Below, in pieces: positions 25,060 through 36,704 of a stretch of 64,000 nucleotides of DNA (the stretch's first letter is position 1; each line of letters opens with the position of its first letter). The notes below the pieces were generated by a model. The model did not search any database. It saw only the letters and a list, made by a program, of their open reading frames with translations, and had not been told where the DNA came from. The position numbers and the translations under genes are program-made. Origin of the DNA: Actinokineospora xionganensis (GTDB lineage Bacteria > Actinomycetota > Actinomycetes > Mycobacteriales > Pseudonocardiaceae); the NCBI RefSeq assembly GCF_014323725.1, contig NZ_JABVED010000013.1, positions 288 through 64,287 of the forward strand, written 5' to 3'.

Positions 25060-25400
25060 GCGTCTTCACCCTCGATCTCCTTGCGAATCTTCTCCGCGGC
25101 CGGGTCGAGGTTCTTGGTGGCGTGCCGGACATACAGCATCGTGATGGCGAACGTCGAGACGAACTGCAGCAGTCCCAACACCAGCCCGACGTTGATGTTG
25201 CCCCACAGCTTGATGGACATGAAGCCGTGCGCGTAGTCGGCGAGCAGCACGTACGCCATGTACCAGAGGAAGAACAGCGCGGTCATCGGGAAGACGAACC
25301 CGCGCAACCGCTTGCGCAGCGACCCGAACTCAGGACTTTGCTGGATCTCCGTCCAGGCCGGATGCTGCGGTGGACCGACCGCGGGGTCTGTGATGGTCAT
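25056..25400 (-). CDS. DUF485 membrane protein, symporter partner
   Basis: A 114-residue protein of the DUF485/YjcH family with two membrane helices (about 36-56 and 69-92). The LRGFVFPMTALFFLWYMAYV segment is diagnostic. It is the first gene of the operon with the ActP-like symporter, overlapping it by ATGA. Proteins of this family are thought to assist the symporter; the mechanism is unknown. Confidence 0.92.
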   Translation of the reverse strand: MTITDPAVGPPQHPAWTEIQQSPEFGSLRKRLRGFVFPMTALFFLWYMAYVLLADYAHGFMSIKLWGNINVGLVLGLLQFVSTFAITMLYVRHATKNLDPAAEKIRKEIEGEDA

Positions 25401-25469
25401 TGCGGGCCTCCGTCAACGGGGATTCGGGTTACCCGTGACCGTAGGAAGATCAGGACCCGCGAGATCCGC

Positions 25470-27233
25470 TCAGCGGCCCAGACGTCGAGTGATGCGACGA
25501 ACGGCGGACGAACGGCGCGCCTGCCAAGACAAGTGGCCCAGGTCACGTCCTGGCCCCGGTCGGGCGTGCTGCTCCTCGCCCAGGTGCAGGCGCAGCATCG
25601 CGGCCGCCGCCCACGACGGCGGACGGCCGAACAGTGACACCCCGATCATGGTGGCGAACGCCAGCGGCACCGACCACGGTGCGGGCTGGGCGACCAGAAT
25701 CGCTTGCCAGCCAGTCAGTTCTCCGCCGAACAGAGTAACGGCGATTGCTCCCGCCGAGGCCAGCAAACCGACGGTGACCCCCGCGAGCGCGCCCGCCTTG
25801 GTCAGCTTGGACCACCAGATGCCCAACACCAGCAGCGGACAGAAGGTCGACGCGGCGACGGTGAACCCCCACGTGACCAGCACGCCCGCGTCGATCCGCG
25901 CCGACGGCAGCGCCAGCATCACCACGACCGCCGCGGCGGCGAACACCGTGCCCCGCAACCGGTTCAGCCCGCCGGGCAGCAGGTCGTGGGCGATCGCGCC
26001 GGACACCACCAGCAGCAGGCCCAGCGACGTCGCCAGGAACGCGGCGAACGCGCCCGCGGTGAGCAGGCCGGTGAACACATCACCCCAGCCACCGGATTCC
26101 ACTTGGGACGGCAGGGCGACCACGGCGGTGTCGGTGGTTCCCGCCAGGTAGAGCTGCGGCACCAGGACTTTCGCCAGCGTGCCGTAGATGCCGGGGAACA
26201 GGTAGAAGATGCTGAGCAGCCCGACGGTGATCGCGGCGGTACGCCTGGCCGCGCGGCCGTCCGGGCTGGTGTGGAACCGGACGAGCACGTGCGGCAGCCC
26301 CATCGTGCCCAGCATGGTGGCGATCAGGATCGCCCAAGTCCCCAACAGCGGGTATCCGGCGTGGCGCAGGTCGAGCAGCGGCCGCTGCCAGCCCGGCCCG
26401 CCAGGCGCGGCGCCCCCGCGGGCCTGGGGCACCGCCGTCCCCTCGGCGAAGACCAGGGTGCTCCCGGACGTCGCCCGCAGCTCCCCCGGCGGCAGGGTCT
26501 CGCGGCTGCCGTCGCGGCCGATGACCGTGGTGGGCTCACGCAGTTCCAGGGTGACGTCGAGCTGGAAGTCGACCGGGGTGTCCTTGGCGAAATGGGTGAA
26601 CTCCACGGGGTGCACCGCCTCGTGCCGCACCTCGGGACCGACCTGGATGAGCAGCCAGGCCGCGGGCACGATGAACAGCAGCATCTTGAGGTAGAACTGG
26701 AACGCCTGCACGTAGGTCGCCGCGCGCATCCCACCCAGCGCGAGAGTGATGCTCACAGCGGCGGCCGCGATCACCACACCCACCCAGTACTGGCTGCCGC
26801 TCACCGCCGACAGCACCAGCCCGGCCGTGCGGAACTGCGGCACCAGGTAGAGCCCACCGATCACCAGGACGACGACCGCCGACAGCTTGCGCAGCGTATG
26901 GGAGGCGAGCCGCGCGACCGCGAAGTCAGGCACCGTCAGCGCGCCCGAGCGGCGCATGGGCGCGGCCACCAGGACCAGCATCGCGACGTAGCCCGCGGTG
27001 AACCCGACGGGGTACCACAGCGCGCCCATGCCGTCCTTGACCACGAGACCGGCGATCCCGAGGAACGACGCCGCCGAGAGGTACTCCCCCGACACCGCCG
27101 CCGAGTTCAGCAACGGCGACACCCGTCGGGACGCGACCAGGAAGTCCGAGGTGGTGCGCATGGCCGCGATGCCGCGCAACCCGATCAGCAGCGTGACCAG
27201 CACGACCGGGGCGACGGAGAGGAAGGCGATCAT
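25470..27233 (-). CDS. Second sodium:solute symporter (monocarboxylate type)
   Basis: A 587-residue symporter with the same core as the first (SGEYLSAASFLGIAGLVVKD, LGTMGLPHVLVRFHTSPDG). It differs in an inserted loop of roughly 80 residues (about 215-310, with VTLELREPTTVIGRDGSRE) between helices, probably outside the cell, and in a basic C-terminal tail. It starts at ATG 27233, overlapping the small membrane protein gene by ATGA. It is the last gene of a four-gene operon with a LytS/LytTR-type two-component system, which suggests that the pair senses and controls uptake of its substrate, as pyruvate-sensing systems do in enterobacteria. Confidence 0.88.
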   Translation of the reverse strand: MIAFLSVAPVVLVTLLIGLRGIAAMRTTSDFLVASRRVSPLLNSAAVSGEYLSAASFLGIAGLVVKDGMGALWYPVGFTAGYVAMLVLVAAPMRRSGALTVPDFAVARLASHTLRKLSAVVVLVIGGLYLVPQFRTAGLVLSAVSGSQYWVGVVIAAAAVSITLALGGMRAATYVQAFQFYLKMLLFIVPAAWLLIQVGPEVRHEAVHPVEFTHFAKDTPVDFQLDVTLELREPTTVIGRDGSRETLPPGELRATSGSTLVFAEGTAVPQARGGAAPGGPGWQRPLLDLRHAGYPLLGTWAILIATMLGTMGLPHVLVRFHTSPDGRAARRTAAITVGLLSIFYLFPGIYGTLAKVLVPQLYLAGTTDTAVVALPSQVESGGWGDVFTGLLTAGAFAAFLATSLGLLLVVSGAIAHDLLPGGLNRLRGTVFAAAAVVVMLALPSARIDAGVLVTWGFTVAASTFCPLLVLGIWWSKLTKAGALAGVTVGLLASAGAIAVTLFGGELTGWQAILVAQPAPWSVPLAFATMIGVSLFGRPPSWAAAAMLRLHLGEEQHARPGPGRDLGHLSWQARRSSAVRRITRRLGR

Positions 27234-27586
27234 GCGGTTTCGTCGGCGGACTCGGCCCGCTCGGCCCGGCGCAGCTGCCAGGCCGCGATCCCCACCATCA
27301 GCGGGTACGGCAGCGCGCCCATCGCCAGCCACGACACGGGGATGCCGAGCAGCCGGACGTCGTCGAGCGCGGGCCACGCGGCGAGGACCGCCGGGATGCC
27401 CAGCAGCAGGGACACCAGCAGCACCAAGGGAAGCAGAGCGCGCCTGCGCTGAACGGCGTAGACCCGCATCGCCCGTTGGACGTCGTCCGGGTCGAGCGCG
27501 GGCGGGCGCCACGCGGTGTGAACCCGGCGGCGGGCGTGCGCGATCCGCGTCTGCGGACTGGTCACCGCGACCCGCCGCGAGGGCAT
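27230..27586 (-). CDS. Small membrane protein, partner of the second symporter
   Basis: A 118-residue protein with a basic N-terminal half and two membrane helices (about 52-71 and 82-104). It takes the place that DUF485 has in the first symporter operon and is probably an analogous partner, though sequence identity to DUF485 is not obvious. It overlaps the response regulator (TGATG) and the symporter (ATGA). Confidence 0.75.
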   Translation of the reverse strand: MPSRRVAVTSPQTRIAHARRRVHTAWRPPALDPDDVQRAMRVYAVQRRRALLPLVLLVSLLLGIPAVLAAWPALDDVRLLGIPVSWLAMGALPYPLMVGIAAWQLRRAERAESADETA

Positions 27587-28374
27587 CAGCCCCGCCCGCC
27601 CAACTCGCCGCGCTGGGCCGCGTGCAGAAGCCGTTCCCGCAGCTCACGGGCATGGCGACGGCTGACCGGGACGTCGCCGAGGTCGGTGTGCGCCAGCATG
27701 CCGCCGACGGCGTCGCTGCGCAGCTCCCGGACCGCGTCGATGGCCACCAGGAATCCTCTGTGGACCCGGGCGAACCCGGCGCCCTCCCAGTACTCCAGCA
27801 GCCGTGAGATCGGCATCCGCACCAGGTGCACCCCGCCGCGGGTGTGCAGCCGCACGTAGTCGCCCTGCGCCTCGACGAACTCGACGTCGCCGCGGCGCAC
27901 GTAGCGGATGCGGCCCTCGCTCTCCACCGGCAGCACGGGCATGGCGTCGGGCTTGGCCGGGCTGGTGTCGTCCGGCGCGGAGACGGGCTCCGGGATCTCG
28001 ACCGGCGTGACCATTCGCGCGACGCGGCTCAGGGTGGTGGCCAGCCGTTCCGCCCGCACGGGTTTGAGCAGGTAGTCGACCGCGCCGATGCCGTAGGCGG
28101 ACACCGCGTGCCCGTCGTAGGCGGTGACGAACACGATCACCGGCGGCTTGCTGAGCTTGGACAGCAGCGACGCCAGTTCGAGGCCGTTCATGCCTGGCAT
28201 GGAGATGTCGAGGAACACCGCATGGAACTCGCCGCCCTCGATCATCCGCAGCGCGGTCAGCGCGTCGCCCGCGGCGGCCACCCCGGCCACCTCGGGCGCG
28301 TCGCGCAGCAGCCTGCACAGCTCGTCCAGCGCCGCCTTGACGTCGTCGACGGCGAGCACCCGCATGCCGCTCAT
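27586..28374 (-). CDS. LytTR-type response regulator
   Basis: A 262-residue regulator with an N-terminal receiver (MRVLAVDDVKAALDEL, phospho-acceptor Asp in HAVFLDISMPGMNGLEL, Lys in YLLKPVRAERL) and a C-terminal LytTR DNA-binding domain (YVRRGDVEFVEAQGDYVRLH, FARVHRGFLVAIDAV) joined by a proline-rich linker. It starts at ATG 28374 overlapping the kinase stop. LytTR domains bind direct repeats upstream of target genes; here the obvious targets are its own operon's symporter and perhaps the divergent acs. Confidence 0.92.
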   Translation of the reverse strand: MSGMRVLAVDDVKAALDELCRLLRDAPEVAGVAAAGDALTALRMIEGGEFHAVFLDISMPGMNGLELASLLSKLSKPPVIVFVTAYDGHAVSAYGIGAVDYLLKPVRAERLATTLSRVARMVTPVEIPEPVSAPDDTSPAKPDAMPVLPVESEGRIRYVRRGDVEFVEAQGDYVRLHTRGGVHLVRMPISRLLEYWEGAGFARVHRGFLVAIDAVRELRSDAVGGMLAHTDLGDVPVSRRHARELRERLLHAAQRGELGGRG

Positions 28375-29447
28375 GTGGCCACCCCGGGCTGGAACACCGG
28401 CACCCGCACGACAACCCTGGTCCCGGCCTCGGGCGCGGTCTCCACGACGAGTCCGTACCAGGCGCCGTAGACGTTGCGCAGCCGTCTGTCCACATTGGCC
28501 AGTCCGATGCTGCCCGTGGTCCCGTGCCCGGCCAGGATCGCCTCGGCGACCGACGGGTCCATGCCGACCCCGTCGTCCTCCACGCTGATCACGCAGTCGT
28601 TGCCCTCCGACTCGCCGCGGACCTGTACGACCCCGTCGCCCGCGCGGGGCTCGATCCCGTGCCGGACCGCGTTCTCCACCAATGGCTGCAACACCAGGTA
28701 CGGGATGGTGACCGCGAGAACTTCGGGGGCCACCCGGATCTGAACGCGCAGACGGTCGCCGAGCACGGCCCGCTGCAGCGCGAGGTAGGTCTCGATGGCG
28801 TGGAACTCGTCGGCGACGGTTGTGAACTCGCCATGGCTGGCCAGGCTGTACCGGTTGTAGTCGGCGAAGTCGAGCATCAGCTCGCGGGACCGCTCCGGGT
28901 CGGAGTGCACGAGCGAGGCGATGACGGTCAGCGCGTTGTAGACGAAGTGCGGCGACATCTCCGCGCGCAGTGCCCGCAGCTCCGCCTGCGCGGCGTACTC
29001 GGCGGACACCTCCAGGCGGGCCCGTTCGAGCGCGGCGACGATCCAGTCGGCCACCTCGCGCACGGCCCCGGCGCGGATCTGGCCGGACACGACCAGCACG
29101 CCCGCGAGTTCGTCGTGCACGTGCAGGGGAACTGCCAGGAGCGGCGCACGGCCCGCGCGGGTGTCGGTGTGCAGGACCTCTTGGACGAGCACGGTCACCC
29201 GGTCTTGCGGGGCGGCGGTGCCCGCCCACACCGGGCGGCCCGACAGGTCGGCCAGGGCGACACCGTCCACATCGAGCAGCAGTCGCACGCCGCGGGCCAC
29301 CGCCCGCACCCGCGGCCCAGAGAGCCCATCGGCCAGGTCGTCGGCGATCTGCCGCGCGGTGCCGAGCACCGAAGCCGCGTCGGTGCGCGCCCAGGGTGGC
29401 CACGGCCGCCGGGGCGGACGCACCTGTGGCTGCGCGGGCACTGACAT
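28371..29447 (-). CDS. LytS-family histidine kinase, soluble
   Basis: A 358-residue kinase. No membrane helix is visible. A GAF-like sensor region (about 30-150) precedes the His_kinase domain (RAEMSPHFVYNALTVIASLV, with the phosphorylated His) and an HATPase domain (PLVENAVRHGIEP, DDGVGM). It is therefore likely to sense a cytoplasmic signal such as a metabolite. It is the first gene of the operon kinase-regulator-small membrane protein-symporter. TAACAT lies exactly six bases before the ATG, so it is probably translated from a leaderless message. Confidence 0.9.
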   Translation of the reverse strand: MSVPAQPQVRPPRRPWPPWARTDAASVLGTARQIADDLADGLSGPRVRAVARGVRLLLDVDGVALADLSGRPVWAGTAAPQDRVTVLVQEVLHTDTRAGRAPLLAVPLHVHDELAGVLVVSGQIRAGAVREVADWIVAALERARLEVSAEYAAQAELRALRAEMSPHFVYNALTVIASLVHSDPERSRELMLDFADYNRYSLASHGEFTTVADEFHAIETYLALQRAVLGDRLRVQIRVAPEVLAVTIPYLVLQPLVENAVRHGIEPRAGDGVVQVRGESEGNDCVISVEDDGVGMDPSVAEAILAGHGTTGSIGLANVDRRLRNVYGAWYGLVVETAPEAGTRVVVRVPVFQPGVAT

Positions 29448-29453
29448 GGGTTG

Positions 29454-29459
29454 ATGTTA
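29454..29459 (-). promoter_or_regulatory. -10 box of the leaderless kinase operon
   Basis: Read on the - strand TAACAT ends six bases before the ATG at 29447. There is no Shine-Dalgarno sequence, so transcription should begin at the start codon. Confidence 0.5.
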
Positions 29460-29594
29460 GGCGACGGCGGTCCGTTCTCGTCCACTCGTCGACCGTTCGT
29501 CCCCGAGCCGACACCGTCCGTCGCTGATCATCTCCGGCCGGGTCCGCGCCGTCCTAGCGTGGCGGCCTGCGCACCGGGACGGCGGGAGAACGCG

Positions 29595-31518
<1,924 letters not shown>

Positions 31519-31544
<26 letters not shown>

Positions 31545-32034
31545 CCTGCTGAACTCCTGTCGCGTCCGGGATCTGGACGAGTTGCGTGCGGTGGTGGGCC
31601 GCGCTCGGCCGGCCCCCGCAGCACCGTCGCGAACAAGTGCGGCAGGCGACTCGGTGGCCCGAAGCTGATCGTTCCGGTGCCGTCCGGGCGCCGGGCGAAC
31701 ACCATCGGCGGGGCAAGCGCACGAAGGGCAATGGCGTCCACACTTTTCCTCCCGCGCAGCAGGATCCGCTGGTCGGTGACCACGTAGCGCGCGGCCGTGG
31801 ACCGTCGGCGGCAGACGACCAGCAAGATCACCACAACCAGGATCCCGGTTGGAAACAGCCCGGCGAGACGGAACCACGCAGGGGCCGCCGCCGCGAGCCA
31901 CTGCCAGAGCACGCTGAAGCCGACGACATGGGCCAGCATCAGCGCGGCCACGAGTCGATCGGAGCTTTCGGGCTGGGCCCGCCCGACCAGGGTTCCCGCT
32001 CACCGTCCCATAGAACGATCTTGTCCGTGTTCAT
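31519..32034 (-). pseudogene. PH-domain membrane protein, two compensating frameshifts
   Basis: A bacterial PH-domain-type protein is readable only by changing frame twice. It starts at ATG 32034 (MNTDKIVLWDGEREPW). It must shift near 31975-31990 (a GGGCGGGCCC run) into the frame holding two membrane helices and RYVVTDQRILLRGRKS. It shifts back near 31610-31620 (a run of five C) to end QLVQIPDATGVQQVIQ. Start and end are in the same frame, so the two indels cancel. Either the gene is decaying or the sequence has errors at these GC runs. The end overlaps the acs 3' end by 26 bases. Confidence 0.7.
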
Positions 32035-32230
32035 GACGGGTGTGTCTCCGGGTTCGTCTTTTCGTGAGACGGGTGATCCGAATGTCGGGCGGCCGACTGT
32101 CCTGGGCCGGATGACCGTAACGCGACACCCCCGGCGTCGTTGAATGGCGCACGGGCGGCGAAACACGCAGGTCCGTGCCGCGCTCGAGGGTCCGCGGCGT
32201 CATCCGACCCGCCTTGCGGAGGAGCTCCCT

Positions 32231-34321
32231 GTGATCCGTCGCTCGTCCAGGTTCCAACGGATGTCGGTGCTCGCGGTCGCCGCGGCCGCCGTCGCCTTCA
32301 CGGTCGCGCCCGCTGGTGCCGACAACACCGCGTTCCCCGTCCAGTTGGTCACCGTCGACACCCCGACGCGCGCCCACAAGACGCTCCTCACCCGACTTGG
32401 TCTCGACCTCACCGAGCACGCGGGCCACAACTACGTCGAGGTCGTGCTGCACACCGCCGCCGACGCCGACGCGCTGCGGCGGGCCGGGTTGACCTGGCAG
32501 GTGCGCATCCCGGACATGGTCGCCCGGGAGGCCCAGGTCAACGCGGCGAACAAGGCGTACGCCGACGTCACCGCCGTGTCCCCGCTGCCCAGCGGCCGCG
32601 ACAACTACCGCACGCTCGCCGACTACAACAGCGACATGACGACCCTGGTCACGATGCGACCCGACCTGGTCAAGCCGTTCGACCTGCCGCACAAGTCGCT
32701 CGACGGCAACACCGTGCGCGGTGTCGAGATCGGCCGCGACGTGCGGGCCCCCGAGGATGGCAGGCCGGTGTTCGCGATCATGGGCGTGCACCACGCCCGC
32801 GAGTGGCCCTCCGGCGAGCACACGATCGAGTTCGCCTACGACCTGGTGAAGAACTACGGCCGGGACGCACGCATCACCGCCCTGTTGGACAAGGCGCGGG
32901 TGCTCGTCGTGCCGGTCGTCAACGTCGACGGGTTCGACCGCTCCCGCACCGATGGCGCCCTCATCGACCTGCGCGAGACCGACGACGGCGGCACCGCCAC
33001 CATCCTCGGCACCCCGGGCAACGCGTACAAGCGCAAGAACTGCCGGGTGATCGACGGCGTCGACACCCCGGACGGCACCTGTGCCCTCGCGGGCGCCACC
33101 AGCCCCGGCGGCTTCGGCATCGGCGTCGACCCGAACCGCAACTACGGCGGCTTCTGGGGCGGCCCCGGCGCGTCCGACCTGTTCGCCGACCCGACCTACC
33201 GCGGCGCGGGCCCGTTCAGCGAGCCGGAGACGCAGAACATCCGGGAGCTGGTCAGCGGCCGCCACGTGACGACCCTGATCACCAACCACACGTTCTCCAA
33301 CCTGGTCCTGCGGCCCAACGGCGTGCACCCCGACACCATCGGACCCGGCGGCCTGCCGGTCGGCGACGCGCCCGACGAGGCGGCGCTCAAGGCGCTCGGC
33401 GCGAACATGACCGCGCAGAACGGGTACAAGAACCAGCACGGCTGGGAGCTCTACGACACCACCGGCACCACCGAGGACTGGTCCTACAACGCCACCGGCG
33501 GCTTCGGCTACACCTTCGAGATCGGCCCGGACGAGTTCCACCCGCCGTTCCCCAAGGTCATCGACGAGTACCTGGGCGCGGGCGCCTACGCGGGCAAGGG
33601 CAACCGTGAGGCCTACCTGGTCGCGCTCGGCAACGCCGTCGACACCGCGACCCACTCCGTCATCGCGGGCAAGGCGCCCGCGGGGGCCTTGCTGCGTCTG
33701 CGCAAGGAGTTCGCGTCGCCGACGTGGTCGGGCCACATCACCGACCGGCTGAACACGTCGATGGTGGTGGGCCCCGACGGCCGCTACACCTGGCACGTCA
33801 ACCCGTCGACCCGCCCGGTCGTGCAGGCCAAGCAGTACCGGCTGCTCGACACGACGCCGCTCAAGCAGGAGGTCTTCACCGGGACGACCCTGCCGCTCAT
33901 GGAGACCGACAAGACGTTCGTGGTCGACCGAGCGGCCGACGCCTTCGAGGTGAAGCTCGACTGGCCCACCCCGGACGACCTCGACCTCTACGTCTACCTG
34001 CGCAACGCGGACGGCTCGCTCACCGAGGTCGGCAAGTCGGTGGCGTTCGTCGGTGTGAAGGACCGCGTGCTGCTGACGAACCCGGTACAGGGCACCTATG
34101 TCCTGCGCGTGGTCAACGCGTCGTCGATCGCGCCGAGTTGGACGCTCACCGCGTCGCTGTTCGACGGTCAGGAGCACACGGCGGGCGGCCTGATCGAGAA
34201 CTGGACGCTGACCTGCGAGAAGAACGGCAAGGTCCTGGAGACCGTGCCGGTGATCGTGGACCGCGGCCAGCAGGTCAAGGCCGATCTGAAGGCGTGCCAG
34301 AGCAAGTGGGCCACTTCCTGA
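32231..34321 (+). CDS. Secreted M14-family zinc carboxypeptidase
   Basis: A 696-residue exported metallopeptidase. The signal peptide runs to about residue 30 (APAGA before DNTAF). The zinc ligands are HARE at about 188-191 and the His in ITNHTFSNL; the catalytic Glu is in GYTFEIGPDEFHPP. After the roughly 420-residue peptidase domain comes a pre-peptidase C-terminal-like beta domain (VKLDWPTPDDLDLYVYLRN, GTYVLRVVN). The start is the GTG at 32231 behind GGAGGAGCTCCCT, although the frame opens earlier at 32144. It should trim C-terminal residues from peptides outside the cell. It is monocistronic with a terminator at 34334. Confidence 0.92.
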   Translation: MIRRSSRFQRMSVLAVAAAAVAFTVAPAGADNTAFPVQLVTVDTPTRAHKTLLTRLGLDLTEHAGHNYVEVVLHTAADADALRRAGLTWQVRIPDMVAREAQVNAANKAYADVTAVSPLPSGRDNYRTLADYNSDMTTLVTMRPDLVKPFDLPHKSLDGNTVRGVEIGRDVRAPEDGRPVFAIMGVHHAREWPSGEHTIEFAYDLVKNYGRDARITALLDKARVLVVPVVNVDGFDRSRTDGALIDLRETDDGGTATILGTPGNAYKRKNCRVIDGVDTPDGTCALAGATSPGGFGIGVDPNRNYGGFWGGPGASDLFADPTYRGAGPFSEPETQNIRELVSGRHVTTLITNHTFSNLVLRPNGVHPDTIGPGGLPVGDAPDEAALKALGANMTAQNGYKNQHGWELYDTTGTTEDWSYNATGGFGYTFEIGPDEFHPPFPKVIDEYLGAGAYAGKGNREAYLVALGNAVDTATHSVIAGKAPAGALLRLRKEFASPTWSGHITDRLNTSMVVGPDGRYTWHVNPSTRPVVQAKQYRLLDTTPLKQEVFTGTTLPLMETDKTFVVDRAADAFEVKLDWPTPDDLDLYVYLRNADGSLTEVGKSVAFVGVKDRVLLTNPVQGTYVLRVVNASSIAPSWTLTASLFDGQEHTAGGLIENWTLTCEKNGKVLETVPVIVDRGQQVKADLKACQSKWATS

Positions 34322-34333
34322 CCCGATGACCGA

Positions 34334-34369
34334 CGAGAGGGGGCGGGCTGCTCGGCTCGCCCCCTCTCG
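34334..34369. terminator. Terminator hairpin after the carboxypeptidase gene
   Basis: A 15-bp stem with one G-T pair (34334-34348 with 34355-34369) and a 6-base loop, 13 bases after the stop codon. Confidence 0.8.
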
Positions 34370-34418
34370 CGTGTCCTACTAACGTCGGACGGTACGTACT
34401 TCGCGAGGAGGGACGGAC

Positions 34419-34805
34419 ATGACCGGCCGAGTGGTGCACTTCGAGGTCCCGTTCGACGACGGCGACCGGGCCAGGACGTTCTACCAGGAAGCGTTCGGCT
34501 GGAAGGTCGAGGCGTTCCCGGGGATGGACTACACGATCGTCTCCTCGGGCCCGACCTCCGAGCAGGGCCCGACCGAATCGGGATACATCAACGGGGGCAT
34601 GGCCCAGCGCGACGCCGAGAAGTCCTTCACCTCGCCGGTCATCGTCATCGACGTCGAGAACATCGACGACGCCCTGACGAAGATCGGTGAGCTGGGCGGC
34701 AAGACCGCGGTCGAGAAGATGCCGGTCGGCGAGATGGGTTTCGCGGCGTACTTCACCGACACCGAAGGCAACGTCGTCGGCCTGTGGGAGACCGCCAAGT
34801 CTTGA
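34419..34805 (+). CDS. VOC-family (glyoxalase-like) protein
   Basis: A 128-residue protein of the vicinal-oxygen-chelate fold. The halves are VVHFEVPFDDGDRARTFYQEAFGWKVEAF and a second repeat ending AAYFTDTEGNVVGLWETA, where the last Glu is a typical metal ligand. It starts at an ATG behind GAGGAGGG. Stand-alone VOC proteins include dioxygenases, lyases and resistance proteins; nothing here identifies the substrate. It has its own promoter region behind the carboxypeptidase terminator. Confidence 0.88.
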   Translation: MTGRVVHFEVPFDDGDRARTFYQEAFGWKVEAFPGMDYTIVSSGPTSEQGPTESGYINGGMAQRDAEKSFTSPVIVIDVENIDDALTKIGELGGKTAVEKMPVGEMGFAAYFTDTEGNVVGLWETAKS

Positions 34806-34872
34806 TCGTCGGGTGCCCGCGGCCGGTTCGGTGGCAAGATCGGGTGATGGAGCCGATCATCGGGAGGCCACC

Positions 34873-36192
34873 GTGGCGCAGCTGAGGGCTGACCTGCTGG
34901 GCAAGGTCTCCGCCCGGATCACCGAGGTCACGGGCCGGGCGGAGATCGCCGACGCCGTCACGAGGTTCCTTCGCAACACCGCCGAGACCACGGTGTCCGA
35001 GCAGCCGGACGGGACCACGTTCGTCATCACCGGCGACATCCCCGCCATGTGGTTGCGCGACTCCGCCGCCCAGCTCAAACCGCTGCTTTACCTGCTCGAC
35101 GACGCCCCTGAGCTGCTCAGCCTGCTCAACGGACTGCTGCTGCGGCACTGGCGCTACATCTCGATCGACCCGTACGCCAACGCGTTCAACCTCGAACCCA
35201 ACGGCCATGGCCACCACTCCGACCGCACCCCGATGGATCCCATCGTGTGGGAGCGCAAGTGGGAGATCGACTCGCTCACCTACGGTATCGACTTCGCCTA
35301 CACGCTGTGGAAGTCCGCGGGCAGCACCGACTGGTGCGAGACGACGTTCCGGGTCGCCGCGGCGCGGATCGTGCAGACGTTCACCACCGAGCAGGACCAC
35401 GAACACCGGTCGAGCTACACGTTCCGCCGCGGCGGCCGGTTCGCGAGCGGCCGCAACACGCTGAACCGGCACGGGAAGGGGAGACTGACCCGGCCCACCG
35501 GCATGGTGTGGAGCGCGTTCCGACCCAGCGACGACGCCTGCGAGGCCGGGTTCAACGTGCCCGGCAACTTCTACGCGGCGCAGGCGATGCGTCAGCTCGC
35601 CGAGATCGCCCGCGAGTTGCTCCACGACGACAACCTCGCCGCCGACGCCGACCGGCTCCAGCGGGAGATGAGCGACGGCCTGGCCGACCACGGCACAGTG
35701 GAGGGCCCGGGCGGAACGGAGATCTTCGCCTACGAGGTCGACGGGTTCGGCGGCAGCGCGCTGCTCGACGACGCCAACGTGCCGAGCCTGCTGTCACTGC
35801 CCTACCTGGGCTGCGTCGGCGTGGACGACCCGGTCTACCAGGCGACGCGCAAGTTCCTGCTCAGCCCGCGCAACCAGTACTACTTCCAGGGCAGCGCGGC
35901 GAAAGGCATCGGCAGCCCGCACACGCCGCGCGACCACGTGTGGCCGATCGCGTTGAGCGTGCAGGGTTTGACGGCCACGACCGCGCAGGAGCAGGCCGAG
36001 ATCATCGCGCTGCTGCTCGACACCACGGGCGGCACCGGGATGATGCACGAGAGCTTCCACGTCGACGATCCGACGAAGTTCACCCGCGAATGGTTCTCCT
36101 GGGCCAACTCCATGTTCTGCGAGCTCGTGCTCGTCCACTGTGGGTACCGCCTCGGCGGCGGCCGCAGCCCCGACTACCTGCCACAGGCCTGA
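34873..36192 (+). CDS. GH125 exo-alpha-1,6-mannosidase-like glycoside hydrolase
   Basis: A 439-residue protein of glycoside hydrolase family 125, an (alpha/alpha)6 barrel cleaving non-reducing alpha-1,6-mannose. Signature stretches are TGDIPAMWLRDSAAQLKPLL, YANAFNLEPNG, GMVWSAFRPSDDA with the likely acid Asp, and MMHESFHVDDP with the likely base Glu. There is no signal peptide, so it acts in the cytoplasm, perhaps on imported mannooligosaccharides or glycans. It has a GTG start behind GGGAGGCCACC. The stop abuts that of the convergent SRPBCC gene with no base between them. Confidence 0.9.
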   Translation: MAQLRADLLGKVSARITEVTGRAEIADAVTRFLRNTAETTVSEQPDGTTFVITGDIPAMWLRDSAAQLKPLLYLLDDAPELLSLLNGLLLRHWRYISIDPYANAFNLEPNGHGHHSDRTPMDPIVWERKWEIDSLTYGIDFAYTLWKSAGSTDWCETTFRVAAARIVQTFTTEQDHEHRSSYTFRRGGRFASGRNTLNRHGKGRLTRPTGMVWSAFRPSDDACEAGFNVPGNFYAAQAMRQLAEIARELLHDDNLAADADRLQREMSDGLADHGTVEGPGGTEIFAYEVDGFGGSALLDDANVPSLLSLPYLGCVGVDDPVYQATRKFLLSPRNQYYFQGSAAKGIGSPHTPRDHVWPIALSVQGLTATTAQEQAEIIALLLDTTGGTGMMHESFHVDDPTKFTREWFSWANSMFCELVLVHCGYRLGGGRSPDYLPQA

Positions 36193-36654
36193 TCAGCGCT
36201 CCGCGTGCGCCTTCACGGCCGCCAGGGTGTGCTCGATCGACTCGACATTGAAGCCCGGCCGGTCCTGCCGCCCGGTGACCTTGGGGCCGAGGAAGCGCCG
36301 GATGAACCAGCTGCCCACCCGGTACCAGTTCTCGGTCAGCACACAGCCGGTCTCGGTCGGCTCGATCACGTAGGACCACCGCGAGACCCGCACGCCGAAC
36401 GAGGTGCGCACGTCGAAGGTCAGCAGCCTGCCGGGCACGCACTCGACCACGGTGGCCTGGGTCGACCACTGCTTGGCGCCGTTGCGGTTGGTGCCGCGGA
36501 ACTTGGCCCCCACCGCCGGGCCAGGGCAGTCGACCCAGTAGCCGCCGATGTTCTCCGGGCTGAACTCCCCCATCCGCGGGAGGTCGCTGACCAGGGACCA
36601 CACGGCGTCCGCGGCGGCGGCGACGGGCGTACTGCGCGAGATGGAGGGCTCCAC
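36193..36654 (-). CDS. SRPBCC-family protein
   Basis: A 153-residue START-like protein (SISRSTPVAAAADAVWSLVS, GEFSPENIGGYW, WYRVGSWFIRRFLGPKV and a C-terminal helix). It is typical of the polyketide-cyclase/dehydrase-like group that binds hydrophobic ligands. It starts at GTG 36654; the longer frame upstream is low-complexity. It has no obvious functional link to its neighbours, and the role is unknown. Confidence 0.8.
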   Translation of the reverse strand: MEPSISRSTPVAAAADAVWSLVSDLPRMGEFSPENIGGYWVDCPGPAVGAKFRGTNRNGAKQWSTQATVVECVPGRLLTFDVRTSFGVRVSRWSYVIEPTETGCVLTENWYRVGSWFIRRFLGPKVTGRQDRPGFNVESIEHTLAAVKAHAER

Positions 36655-36704
36655 ACGGTCAACACTGCCCGCTCGCCCCGGCCCGGCGCATCGCGCATCG
36701 TGCG